From Acinetobacter sp. NCu2D-2 (GTDB lineage Bacteria > Pseudomonadota > Gammaproteobacteria > Pseudomonadales > Moraxellaceae), in contig NZ_CP015595.1 in NCBI RefSeq assembly GCF_001647675.1, positions 124,001-188,000 on the forward strand: a DNA stretch of 64,000 nt, given 5' to 3'. A program made the position numbers and the translations under genes. Below the pieces are notes generated by a model that worked only from the letters and a program-made list of their open reading frames with translations, ran no database searches and was not told the origin of the DNA. Below, in pieces: positions 40,597-48,746 of this stretch (position 1 is its first letter; each line of letters starts with the position of its first letter).

Positions 40597-40878
40597 TTAA
40601 ATTGCTAAGCGTAAATTCAGTGCTTTTACGACTTTAATAACAGTATCAAAGCTTGGATTTACATCGCCAGAAAGTGCTTTATAAAGACTTTCTCGACCTA
40701 AACCAGTGTCTCTTGATAATTGAGCCATTCCTTTAGCTTTAGCAATATTACCTAAAGCTTTTGCAATGAATGCCGCATCACCATTAGATTCATCGATACA
40801 GGCTTGTAGGTAAGCTTGCATATCTTCTTCTGTTTTAAGATGTTCAGCACTGTCCCATTTACGAAGTTTGATAGCCAT
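40597..40878 (-). CDS. HigA-like addiction-module antidote
   Basis: A 93-residue antitoxin of the 'putative addiction module antidote' type (TIGR02684): 'AEHLKTEEDMQAYLQACIDESNGDAAFIAKALGNIAKAKGMAQLSRDTGLGRESLYKALSGDVNPSFDTVIKVVKALNLRL', where the last half is a Cro/C1-type HTH. It directly follows the toxin gene (stop abuts its ATG), the toxin-first order of HigBA-like pairs. Confidence 0.92.
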   Translation of the reverse strand: MAIKLRKWDSAEHLKTEEDMQAYLQACIDESNGDAAFIAKALGNIAKAKGMAQLSRDTGLGRESLYKALSGDVNPSFDTVIKVVKALNLRLAI

Positions 40879-41181
40879 TTACAGCTCCTCCTCTAAATCT
40901 TGTGCTAATTGTAGGGCAAGTTTTATATCTTTACTTTGCGTAGACTTGTCTCCGCCTGCTAAAAGAATAACGACCCTTTGCCCTTGCTTACAGTAATAGA
41001 TCCTGTAGCCAGGTCCAAAGAAGAAACGTAATTCAGAAACACCTTCACCTACTGGTTCAGTATCTCCAAAGTTTCCATCTTCAACCCGATCAATTCGGAC
41101 TTGTATACGTCTTTTTGCCTGCTGGTCTTTTAACTTAGTAAACCAGTCATCAAAGACTTCAGTGGTATATATTGAGTACAT
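40879..41181 (-). CDS. RelE/ParE-type addiction-module killer toxin
   Basis: A 100-residue toxin of the 'addiction module killer' type (TIGR02683): 'FDDWFTKLKDQQAKRRIQVRIDRVEDGNFGDTEPVGEGVSELRFFFGPGYRIYYCKQGQRVVILLAGGDKSTQSKDIKLA'. The start is the ATG at 41181; the longer frame upstream would run through the operator palindrome. First gene of the pair. Confidence 0.92.
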   Translation of the reverse strand: MYSIYTTEVFDDWFTKLKDQQAKRRIQVRIDRVEDGNFGDTEPVGEGVSELRFFFGPGYRIYYCKQGQRVVILLAGGDKSTQSKDIKLALQLAQDLEEEL

Positions 41182-41187
41182 AAGAGT

Positions 41188-41209
41188 AATGTATCCTATA
41201 GGATACATT
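41188..41209. promoter_or_regulatory. Operator of the killer/antidote pair
   Basis: A perfect 22-bp palindrome centred on CCTATAGG (outer halves AATGTATCCTA and TAGGATACATT), 6 bp upstream of the toxin ATG; likely bound by the HTH antidote. Confidence 0.8.
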
Positions 41210-41249
41210 CATGCAAGAAATAAACTTGAATGTATGGGGCTACAACAGA

Positions 41250-41277
41250 ATTTCGTATAACCGCCATTATGTTAAAT
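41250..41277 (+). other. pdif site 13 (XerC-XerD orientation)
   Basis: XerC arm ATTTCGTATAA, spacer CCGCCA, XerD arm TTATGTTAAAT. Opens the BCCT-transporter module; same spacer as site 3. Confidence 0.93.
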
Positions 41278-41304
41278 ATGGTAATTAGATGAATAATAAT
41301 GCTT

Positions 41305-41430
41305 TCAATTGGGTAAAGCTTGCAGAATCCTGCTGAATTTGTAATCATTGCGCCCAAGGGTGTCTAGCTGAATTAAGACAGGTGTTTGTTGTAGTCGAGC
41401 CGCTACAATACTGATAAAGAGCACCTGCAT
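41305..41430 (-). CDS. Possible 41-residue open frame, unidentified
   Basis: Reads MQVLFISIVAARLQQTPVLI then QLDTLGRNDYKFSRILQALPN. The composition looks protein-like, possibly the remnant of a larger gene. No family recognised. Its ATG and that of the divergent small gene share the tetranucleotide CATG. Confidence 0.3.
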   Translation of the reverse strand: MQVLFISIVAARLQQTPVLIQLDTLGRNDYKFSRILQALPN

Positions 41431-41632
41431 GTTTAATTTAAAGAGTTGTAATAAAGCCTCTACGGAAGTATTGACTATAAAAAATGATCTCGAGCTTAAT
41501 TCTGAGCTGCAATTAATTAATAAATATAAAACTTCTACTTCTGAAGATTACAGACAGGCTATTGTTTTGATCTTTAAAGAACGTGGTTACACAAGGTTAG
41601 AAATAGGTCAATTATTTGAAAGTGAATATTAA
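41429..41632 (+). CDS. Small hypothetical protein upstream of the BCCT transporter
   Basis: A 67-residue protein, 'MFNLKSCNKASTEVLTIKNDLELNSELQLINKYKTSTSEDYRQAIVLIFKERGYTRLEIGQLFESEY'-like in character (shown in part), with a C-terminal half resembling a short HTH-type pair of helices (KERGYTRLEIGQLF). No recognised family. No obvious ribosome-binding site, so it is tentative. The 264 bp between it and the transporter ATG are AT-rich without a gene. Confidence 0.45.
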   Translation: MFNLKSCNKASTEVLTIKNDLELNSELQLINKYKTSTSEDYRQAIVLIFKERGYTRLEIGQLFESEY

Positions 41633-41896
41633 CGGTTATTCTTTGCTAGTATATAAGGGAAATATGATTTCGATAGTAAAGCTCTTTATTTCTAAAAATT
41701 TAAAGAGTAATTTTCTTCCTCCATGAAATCACCCATAGTTATTAAGTCTGTTAGAGTAATTTAACAGTTTATTATTTTTTAAAATTCTAAAATGGTTCAA
41801 AGTTTAGCTAAACAATTTAACTTGTTCTGATCATTTTTAATTAATAATAACTAGTTGATTTTATTTATCTCTTTTTTCTTTAAAAACGGAGGATAT

Positions 41897-43867
41897 ATGC
41901 CTTCTAATAAATCATCTTGGTTTTCTAATATTAATCCAAATGTTTTTCTCAGTACTGTAGCAATTATTGCTATTTTCTTGGCTTTAGTTATTTTTGCCCC
42001 GAATTCATTCGAACTGTTAACCCAAAAAATGAACCAGTGGGTTATTAACTCATTTAGCTGGTTTTATGTCCTTTCAGTAGCAGTATTTTTGGTCATGCTG
42101 ATTTATATTGCCTTGTCTGATATGGGGAAAATCAAACTAGGACCCGATCATAGTGAGCCGAAATACGGCAATACTTCCTGGTTTGCAATGTTATTCACTG
42201 CCGGTATGGGGATCGGGCTGATGTTCTTTGGGGTGGCAGAACCAGTAATGCATTATGTCACACCACCAGCGGGTGAACCAGAAACAGTACTAGCTGCGCA
42301 ACAATCGCTTAGAGTGACTTTTTTCCATTGGGGCTTACATGCCTGGGCCATTTATACCTTGGTTGGTCTGTCACTGGCTTATTTTGCTTATCGGCATCAG
42401 TTGCCTTTAAAAATTCGTTCGGCACTATATCCACTGATTGGAAAAAAGATTTATGGTCCAATTGGAGATAGCGTAGATACTTTCGCTACCATTGGAACTG
42501 TATTTGGTGTTGCTACGACATTGGGTTTTGGGGTCACTCAGATTAATTCAGGGCTAAATTACCTATTTGGAATTGAACAAGCACCAAGCACCCAAGTAGT
42601 TCTGATTATTGTAGTCAGTACTATGGCAGCTATATCGGTATTTTTTGGCTTGGATAAGGGAGTTAAACGTCTCGCTGAATTGAACCTGGTACTTGCACTT
42701 TTACTCTTAATATTTGTGTTTATTACTGGTCCAAGTATCTACCTGCTCCAGACCACGATTCAGAATACTGGACAGTATGTTTCTAATCTTTTTGTGATGA
42801 CATTTAATCTTTATGCTTATCAGCCAAGTGGTTGGATTGGTGGTTGGACCATTATGTATTGGGCTTGGTGGATTTCTTGGTCACCATTTGTAGGCATGTT
42901 TATTGCCCGAGTATCTGAAGGACGCAGTATCCGTGAATTTATCGTCGGTGTACTACTGATTCCGACTGGATTTACTCTTATATGGATGGGCTTTATGGGT
43001 AATGCTGCGCTCTTCAGTATTATGCATGAAGCAAATACTACTTTATTAGATGCGGTTCAGCGTGATTCTTCAGTTGCCTTATTTGAATTTCTCAACAACC
43101 TACCCCTCAATTCAGTAACTAGCGTTATTGCGACTTTACTAGTAATGCTATTTTTCGTTACCTCAGCCGATTCTGGATCATTAGTCATAGATTATCTGAC
43201 TGCAAAAAATGAGAACTCACCAACTTGGCAGCGGTTATTCTGGACAGTACTCATAGCATTATTGGCGATTATACTATTGTTGGTTGGTGGGCTTGAAGCT
43301 TTACAGTCAGCCACCATTATGAGTGCACTGCCCTTCACCATAATCATGTTATTGATTTGTTGGGGATTAATTAAAGCTTTGCATCTAGATGTTACCAAAA
43401 TGCATGCTCTGCAGGCAGCGAGAATTACCCCACGTGCAATTCAAAATCCACGTAGCTGGCAGCAGCGATTGGGCCTTATTATGCATTATTCGCATACTGA
43501 AGAAGAGGTACAGGCATATATTCAATCTACTGTGAATAAAGCATTTGTCAGCTTTCAAAGTGAACTAAAACGTCGACAGTTACAGGTCAAGCTGACTAAG
43601 TTAGAAAATGGTATGCAGCTGCGAGTGGATCACCAGAATGAAATGAATTTTATCTATCAGGTCATTGCGACTAAGACTTTAAGTCCAAGCTTTATGTCTG
43701 ATATGGGTACTAATGAAGATAACTCCTATCAAGCTGAAGTTTTTTTAAGAGAAGGTGGTCAGGGCTATGATGTAATGAAGTGGACTGAAGAAGACTTATT
43801 ACAGGACATCATCGATCAATATGAACGTCATTTACACTTTTTGAGTTTGGTACGCATATCGGAATAA
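41897..43867 (+). CDS. BCCT-family transporter (Na+-type glycine-motif)
   Basis: A 656-residue betaine/choline/carnitine transporter with 12 membrane helices; the start at 41897 has CGGAGGA upstream, better than 41855. The TM3 motif reads 'GMGIGLMFFGVAEPVMHY': the second-last glycine position is Gly as in Na+-coupled BetP, not Asp as in H+-coupled choline BetT. The TM8 signature 'WAWWISWSPFVGMFIARVSEGRSIREFIVGV' gives the aromatic substrate box. A ~150-residue C-terminal cytoplasmic domain follows (from 'RSWQQRLGLIMHYSHTEEEVQAYIQ'). It is pdif-bounded cargo, separate from the bet locus at 49.6-56 kb. Substrate probably glycine betaine or a related compound. Confidence 0.92.
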   Translation: MPSNKSSWFSNINPNVFLSTVAIIAIFLALVIFAPNSFELLTQKMNQWVINSFSWFYVLSVAVFLVMLIYIALSDMGKIKLGPDHSEPKYGNTSWFAMLFTAGMGIGLMFFGVAEPVMHYVTPPAGEPETVLAAQQSLRVTFFHWGLHAWAIYTLVGLSLAYFAYRHQLPLKIRSALYPLIGKKIYGPIGDSVDTFATIGTVFGVATTLGFGVTQINSGLNYLFGIEQAPSTQVVLIIVVSTMAAISVFFGLDKGVKRLAELNLVLALLLLIFVFITGPSIYLLQTTIQNTGQYVSNLFVMTFNLYAYQPSGWIGGWTIMYWAWWISWSPFVGMFIARVSEGRSIREFIVGVLLIPTGFTLIWMGFMGNAALFSIMHEANTTLLDAVQRDSSVALFEFLNNLPLNSVTSVIATLLVMLFFVTSADSGSLVIDYLTAKNENSPTWQRLFWTVLIALLAIILLLVGGLEALQSATIMSALPFTIIMLLICWGLIKALHLDVTKMHALQAARITPRAIQNPRSWQQRLGLIMHYSHTEEEVQAYIQSTVNKAFVSFQSELKRRQLQVKLTKLENGMQLRVDHQNEMNFIYQVIATKTLSPSFMSDMGTNEDNSYQAEVFLREGGQGYDVMKWTEEDLLQDIIDQYERHLHFLSLVRISE

Positions 43868-44021
43868 ACTTTTATAAAAAAAGACGCTACATTGATAACT
43901 TCCCCCCTATATTTTTAATGAAAGAAGGGGGGGAGGTAATCCCGCGTAAAAATTGATTATTTTTCTATAAACTCAACATATAAAGCTGGACTGCTCCCAG
44001 TATCCTAGACATTAGACAGCC

Positions 44022-44165
44022 TCATTTTGAAGCTGCCTCAAAGGCTTCTGGACTCATCCCATCGAGATGCGAATGACGCCTGATTCGATTGTAAAACATC
44101 TCGATATAATCAAACACATCTGCACGTGCCATTTCTCGTGTTTTATAGATCAAGTGCAAAGTCTT
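44022..44165 (-). pseudogene. IS3-family OrfB C-terminal remnant
   Basis: The minus strand encodes '...[40 protein letters not shown]', the typical C-terminus of an IS3-group OrfB transposase, followed by what looks like the element end (about 43990-44020). The rest of the element is missing to the right, where pdif site 14 begins 43 bp further on. The gap 43868-43990 shows no gene. Confidence 0.8.
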
Positions 44166-44208
44166 AATGATGAGATACAGGTTAAGTAAAATAGTTAAGA
44201 GTTTCTAT

Positions 44209-44236
44209 TATTAACATAATACACCTTATACGAAAT
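44209..44236 (-). other. pdif site 14 (XerD-XerC orientation)
   Basis: XerD arm TATTAACATAA, spacer TACACC, XerC arm TTATACGAAAT. Rightmost site of the array. Confidence 0.92.
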
Positions 44237-44241
44237 CGAAA

Positions 44242-44369
44242 TGTAAGCCCAAAGTAGAAATGTCCGGTTTCTCCAAAGTAAAAATGTCCGCTTTTAGAAT
44301 ATGTACTTTTGCAATTTCCTTAGCGGACGGTTAGATATGTTAATGTCTTTGTCGGAGAAAGATCTTAAT
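44242..44369 (+). mobile_element. Truncated left end of an IS1202/ISNCY-type element
   Basis: About 128 bp that follow 26324-26451 closely, including the inverted repeat and the first transposase codons, then break off. It begins 5 bp beyond the XerC arm of pdif site 14, the same arrangement as the full copy beside site 1. Confidence 0.82.
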
Positions 44370-44403
44370 GGTCAGGACCAAAAGTAATGATCCTGGTTGG
44401 GTC

Positions 44404-44476
44404 TTAAGCTTTGACTAAAGCCGCTAGTTTGGCAAAAGCGTAACTATTGATCCTGTACTTCACATTAAAGAATAAA
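44404..44476 (-). pseudogene. Unidentified transposase C-terminal scrap
   Basis: Minus strand reads 'FFNVKYRINSYAFAKLAALVKA' and stop, then an IS-end-like sequence (44369-44398, AGGATCATTACTTTTGGTCCT on the minus strand in part). Cut by IS5 copy 3 at 44477. Family not identified. Confidence 0.4.
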
Positions 44477-45515
44477 GGCTTTGTTGCACAAACCTATCTG
44501 TAAAGGCTTTTTCAGCGATATAATTTCCAAATGAATAAGCCTACACAGAAAATCTACCGCACAACCAATTGGCCCGCATATAACCGAGCACTCATGAGTC
44601 GCGGAAATATTGCCATTTGGTTTGATCCTGCTACGCAATGGTATGCGCCATCAAAAGGCAAACAAGGGCGAAATCAAACCTACTCCGACGCAGCCATCCA
44701 ATGCTGCTTAATGATTAAATCCTTATTCCGTCTATCTTTACGTATGGTCACTGGCTTTGTACAAAGTCTGATTAAACTTTGCGGATTAAATTGGACCGCA
44801 CCAGATTACAGTACGCTTTGTAGAAGACAAAAGCATATTGATATTGCAATCAGCTACCAAAAAAGTAGCGATGGGCTGCATCTACTCGTAGACTCTACAG
44901 GCATGAAGTTTCTAGGTGAGGGCGAATGGAAACGCAAGAAACATGGAGCTGAATATCGTCGCCAATGGCGTAAACTACATATTGGTATAGATGCCAAAAC
45001 CCTACAAATACGCGCTATTCAGCTCACAACCAATAATGTCAGTGATTCACAGGTGCTTGGTGATTTACTTAATCAGATTCCACAAGATGAGCAGATTGAC
45101 TCTGTTTATACCGATGGAGCTTATGACACCAAGCAATGCCGTCAGGTTATTGCAGATCGGCAAGCACATGCGGTGATTCCACCTAGAAAAAATGCGAAAC
45201 CATGGAAAGATACAAAAAGTAGCTCGCTAGAGCGAAATGAATTACTTCGAACAGTTAAACGTTTAGGCAGGACATTATGGAAAAAATGGTCAGGCTATCA
45301 TCGCCGCAGTTTGGTGGAAACCAAGATGCATTGCATCAAATTATTAGGCGATAAATTAATGGCAAGAAGCTTTCCTAGTCAGGTGAATGAAATTCATGCA
45401 CGTGTAGCAGTCCTCAACAGATTTACGGAATTAGGTCGACCACTTACCCAAGTTACGCCTTAAATTTGGCTCAATTAGGGGCGCTTTGCATTTCAAATCT
45501 TTGTGCAACAAAGCC
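44477..45515 (+). mobile_element. IS5-family (IS903 group, IS17-like) element, copy 3
   Basis: 1,039 bp with the same inverted repeats as copies 1 and 2 but in the opposite orientation. Flanks aagaataaa and ctttggtat differ (no duplication). It joins an IS scrap to a beheaded monooxygenase gene. Confidence 0.95.
44531..45463 (+). CDS. IS5-family transposase (copy 3)
   Basis: Complete 310-residue IS903-group transposase, identical in translation to copy 2. DDE residues present. With copy 2 it forms an inverted pair flanking ~14 kb of pdif modules. Confidence 0.95.
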   Translation: MNKPTQKIYRTTNWPAYNRALMSRGNIAIWFDPATQWYAPSKGKQGRNQTYSDAAIQCCLMIKSLFRLSLRMVTGFVQSLIKLCGLNWTAPDYSTLCRRQKHIDIAISYQKSSDGLHLLVDSTGMKFLGEGEWKRKKHGAEYRRQWRKLHIGIDAKTLQIRAIQLTTNNVSDSQVLGDLLNQIPQDEQIDSVYTDGAYDTKQCRQVIADRQAHAVIPPRKNAKPWKDTKSSSLERNELLRTVKRLGRTLWKKWSGYHRRSLVETKMHCIKLLGDKLMARSFPSQVNEIHARVAVLNRFTELGRPLTQVTP

Positions 45516-45861
45516 CTTTGGTATTAAAGGTAATGTCTTTTCTGAGATCAAAACGATCGGCGACATGATTAAGGTATTTTAAAATTTCTGGCTGTGCTGC
45601 GAATTTTTCACTCCAGGTCCATTCCTGCTGTAACTGTGGATCAAATGAATAAGAATAATGCACACTCTCGATATCACAGCGGGCACCTAGATAGTTATTC
45701 CAGTACCACGTCCCACCAACATCAGGGGCGCTCTCAAAAACTCGAACAGGAACTTTCATCTGATCACGCAGTTTATGTAAGGCGTATAAGCCTGTAAAAC
45801 CTGCGCCAACTACCGTCACTAATGTATCGACACCTTTCATTAAAATATTTAGATTGTCCAT
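45516..45861 (-). pseudogene. Baeyer-Villiger-type flavin monooxygenase, N-terminal fragment
   Basis: The first ~115 codons of an FAD-containing monooxygenase: FAD-binding 'VTVVGAGFTGLYALHKLRDQMKVPVRVFESAPDVGGTWYWNNYLGARCDIESVHYSYSF', typical of cyclohexanone monooxygenase-like enzymes (GGTWYWN, GARCD). The start is the ATG at 45861 with GGAGA upstream. The coding sequence is cut after 'KDITFNTKG' by IS5 copy 3, so the NADPH domain and the BVMO fingerprint are lost. Confidence 0.88.
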
Positions 45862-46228
45862 CAACGTCTCCAATGTTTTTGAATTATCCTTTTGCTTAAA
45901 TTTCCTATCTAAGCTTCTAGATACTTCGCAAGGAGTGTGCCAATTATCAACATATTGTTTTTTATATATATTTAAAGAATATTGTTTGATAAGAATTTAT
46001 GATTTCAAAAAATTTTAAAAAAAATTGCTGATTTGAAGAATTATTCTTGATCGATCGAAAAGTTCAGATTTCAGTTTGAAAAATATCTAAAGGTTATATT
46101 GGCGTTGATAAGAATGTAGCCGTTGTAGTACTTATTAAGGTGAGTTCAAACCATGATGATAAGCCCATATGCTATATAAATCGTTATAAAGCGTATATGA
46201 TACAGCTACACTAAAGTACATATCTGTC
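45862..46228. other. Intergenic region upstream of monooxygenase remnant and DUF1826 gene
   Basis: 367 bp, AT-rich, no gene seen. It should contain the promoters of both divergent genes. A GATCGATC dyad occurs at about 46049; nothing else stands out. Confidence 0.4.
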
Positions 46229-46924
46229 ATGCATCGTCTCGAACAATTTCCACAAATCATCTCTGCGCCCACTTTCGAAGATTTAATCCATATAAAATTT
46301 ACGGACACTAAAAATGCAGCATGTTGGCAACGAAATTTAAGCGGTGATTTCTCTGAAATAATTGAAAAATTTAAATTTGAAGAAAATCTAATTGATATTT
46401 CTATTGAAGAATTAATGCAATTAGATCTTACAAATGCAGGAAAGCAAGCACGTCAGACAATTATTGATGACATCAATAAATTGTCTAAACTCGGTTATTT
46501 ACCACAGTTAAATATCATTAAATATTATGAGCGTGATGAGGAATTAGATTTCATCTCAACCGACGTCTATTCTTATCATGTTGATCGTTCACCCATTGCA
46601 ACAGATACCTTTCTGTGTACGTATTTCGGAGCTGCAAGTGACATTCTACCAAATGATCAAGTTCAACAAAAAATCTTGATTCCTGAGATTCGTGACAAAC
46701 TAAAAGCACTGTATCGGGGACCTGAATCAGAGTTTGAATTTTTTTTGCAAGAATACTTTTTTGACTTACATTACCAAGCACTTCCTCATGCCGAGCCTAT
46801 TAATCTAGGTATTGGAAACATGTGGAAGCTTGCAGTCGATCACCCTGACCAAACTGTCCCACCATGTGTGCATCGCGCACCACTTGAAAATCCGAATGAA
46901 CCAAGGTTACTTTTAATTTGTTAA
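46229..46924 (+). CDS. DUF1826-like protein
   Basis: A 231-residue soluble protein. The central segment 'YSYHVDRSPIATDTFLCTYFGAASDILPNDQV' (H-x-D, then LCTY-GA) and 'INLGIGNMWKL...VPPCVHRAP' resemble DUF1826 (PF08856), whose conserved histidines and aspartate suggest a metal-binding, cupin-like fold; function unknown. The family call is from memory of the motif and moderately certain. Next gene is a MocR regulator 84 bp downstream on the same strand. Confidence 0.6.
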   Translation: MHRLEQFPQIISAPTFEDLIHIKFTDTKNAACWQRNLSGDFSEIIEKFKFEENLIDISIEELMQLDLTNAGKQARQTIIDDINKLSKLGYLPQLNIIKYYERDEELDFISTDVYSYHVDRSPIATDTFLCTYFGAASDILPNDQVQQKILIPEIRDKLKALYRGPESEFEFFLQEYFFDLHYQALPHAEPINLGIGNMWKLAVDHPDQTVPPCVHRAPLENPNEPRLLLIC

Positions 46925-47008
46925 AAAGAATCCATAATATTTAATAAAAGAAATATTTATCTTGAATTTCAAAACAATATTGTTTTGTTAAGTTAGTAGT
47001 CTATATCA

Positions 47009-48427
47009 ATGTACAAATCCGAGAAACTTGCCCAAAGTCTAACTGCACTCATTCACAATGGAACGTGGCAACCACACGACAAACTTCCCTCTTTAAGATT
47101 TCAGTCAGAACAATCTGGATTTAGTCTCATTACCGTTTTGCATGCTTACCGAAAACTTGAAGCACAAGGTCTGATTTATGCCAAGGAGAAATCTGGCTAT
47201 TTTGTCTCAGATCTCGAGCGCTCACACGAACATCAGCATAAATTGAATGTAAACGATAAAATTGAAATAAATTCAACAGTATTCCATTATCTAAAATCCA
47301 TTCAAACCGAAAATATCACACCATTTGGCTCTGCATTTCCAAATAGCCAAATCACTTATTCAGCACCGCTCATCAAAACACTTGGACATATCGCACGATC
47401 TCATTCCAATCGTGAACAAATGCCGAGCCTTCCTCCAGGTCACTTAGAATTACGAAAAATTATTGCCCAACGCTACTGTCTGCAAGGTATTCCTACAGAT
47501 CCATCAGATATCGTCATCACCTCTGGTGGACTTGATGCCCTTAATCTTGCTCTGCAAGCGCTGACACGATCGGGGGACTATATATTATTACAGGAGACCG
47601 TGTTCTATGGCGCATGGCAAGCGGCTGAACGGCTTGGGTTAAAGGTGATTACCATTCCTGAACATCCCGAATTTGGTATCGACTTAAAAGCATTTAAGAG
47701 AGCGATTCAAATCTATCCGATTAAGGTTTGCATGTTGATGCTGAATGCCCAAAACCCAATTGGGTTTACCGTACCAGATGAGGTGAAACAACAGCTTGCT
47801 CTTATACTCCAAGAATCAAATATTCATCTGATTGAAGATGATGTCTATGAAGAATTGTATTTTGGTGCCAAAAAGCCCCTCTCTATGAAATTCTTAGATC
47901 AAGAAAATGGGGTATTACACTGTTCATCATTTTCAAAAACGCTCGGCTCTGGCTTTAGACTAGGTTGGATTCATGCAGGTAAATATTCAGAAAAAATTCA
48001 ACATATTCAATTAATGAGTACACTCTCGGTCAATTTATTTATTCAAAATGCATTAGTTGAATACCTTTCAACTCGTCACTACGATAAACACCTGAAGCAT
48101 TTACGTGCCAAACTCGAAAAAAATAAACAAATGATCTATCGCTATCTGTACGATCATTTACCTCAAGACTGTTACATACATTACTATCCTTCGGGCTATT
48201 TTTTATGGTTAAAGCTCCCCGAAAATATCAACAGTATGCATCTATACGAAATATTACTTACAAAGAATATCAGTATTGCACCGAGTCAACTCTTCAATGC
48301 GAATGCATCCAAGGATCATCACCATCTCCGTATAAATTGTTCCTTTGACTGGGATGAAAAGATTCAAGCTGGACTCGATCAATTGATTGATGTCATTCAA
48401 AAAGCTGTTGAACAGCAAAAACTATAA
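47009..48427 (+). CDS. MocR/PdxR-type regulator (GntR HTH plus aminotransferase domain)
   Basis: A 472-residue fusion. Residues 1-75 are a GntR winged HTH (KLAQSLTALIHNGTWQPHDKLPSLRFQSEQSGFSLITVLHAYRKLEAQGLIYAKEKSGYFV). Residues 110-465 are a fold-type I aminotransferase domain with 'VITSGGLDALNLALQAL', 'LMLNAQNPIGFTVPDE', 'IEDDVYEELYFG' and the PLP lysine in 'HCSSFSKTLGSGFRLGWIHAG'. PLP-binding MocR proteins sense amino compounds. Target genes unknown. A 13-bp-stem terminator covers its stop codon. Confidence 0.92.
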   Translation: MYKSEKLAQSLTALIHNGTWQPHDKLPSLRFQSEQSGFSLITVLHAYRKLEAQGLIYAKEKSGYFVSDLERSHEHQHKLNVNDKIEINSTVFHYLKSIQTENITPFGSAFPNSQITYSAPLIKTLGHIARSHSNREQMPSLPPGHLELRKIIAQRYCLQGIPTDPSDIVITSGGLDALNLALQALTRSGDYILLQETVFYGAWQAAERLGLKVITIPEHPEFGIDLKAFKRAIQIYPIKVCMLMLNAQNPIGFTVPDEVKQQLALILQESNIHLIEDDVYEELYFGAKKPLSMKFLDQENGVLHCSSFSKTLGSGFRLGWIHAGKYSEKIQHIQLMSTLSVNLFIQNALVEYLSTRHYDKHLKHLRAKLEKNKQMIYRYLYDHLPQDCYIHYYPSGYFLWLKLPENINSMHLYEILLTKNISIAPSQLFNANASKDHHHLRINCSFDWDEKIQAGLDQLIDVIQKAVEQQKL

Positions 48428-48464
48428 CAGATTACATTTCAAGCAAATCTGTTATAGTTTTTTT
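48421..48464 (+). terminator. Terminator of the MocR gene
   Basis: Perfect 13-bp stem (ACTATAACAGATT with AATCTGTTATAGT, 12-nt loop) and T7; the stop codon is inside the left arm. Confidence 0.92.
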
Positions 48465-48539
48465 GCTAGAATGTGTATCTATACAAATCACATCTATTAT
48501 TCATAATGTGATCGTTATATTTCAAACAGAGGATTACGA

Positions 48540-48653
48540 ATGAGTTTTTTAAGAAAGAAAAATAAAGCGAGTTTTGTATTCTTCATCATTACGCTTTATT
48601 CATTTTTAGGTTTCGGGATTGGCTACGTGATTTGGGAATATTTTTTAGCATAA
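48540..48653 (+). CDS. 37-residue single-helix membrane protein
   Basis: Reads MSFLRKKNKASFVFFIITLY then SFLGFGIGYVIWEYFLA: a positively charged start (RKKNK) and one hydrophobic helix, so probably N-in in the inner membrane. AGAGGA lies 7 bp before the ATG and a bidirectional terminator follows, so it looks like a real monocistronic gene. Family not recognised; no function proposed. Confidence 0.65.
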   Translation: MSFLRKKNKASFVFFIITLYSFLGFGIGYVIWEYFLA

Positions 48654-48676
48654 TCTAATGTCTTTAAGCACTATTG

Positions 48677-48735
48677 AAGGAACTCATCCAAATTTTGCTT
48701 TACTGCAATTATTTGTACTTTAGATGAGTTTCCTT
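48677..48735. terminator. Bidirectional terminator between the small membrane gene and porin gene
   Basis: AAGGAACTCATC pairs with GATGAGTTTCCTT (one bulged base) around a 34-nt loop, between convergent genes. Confidence 0.65.
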
Positions 48736-48746
48736 ATTGCTGAGCT

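Noticed and set aside
13190..45524. Exchange between IS5 copies explained by matching flanks
   Set aside because: I compared the left and right 9-bp flanks of all three copies in both orientations and none pair, so no simple recombination partner is visible in this window.
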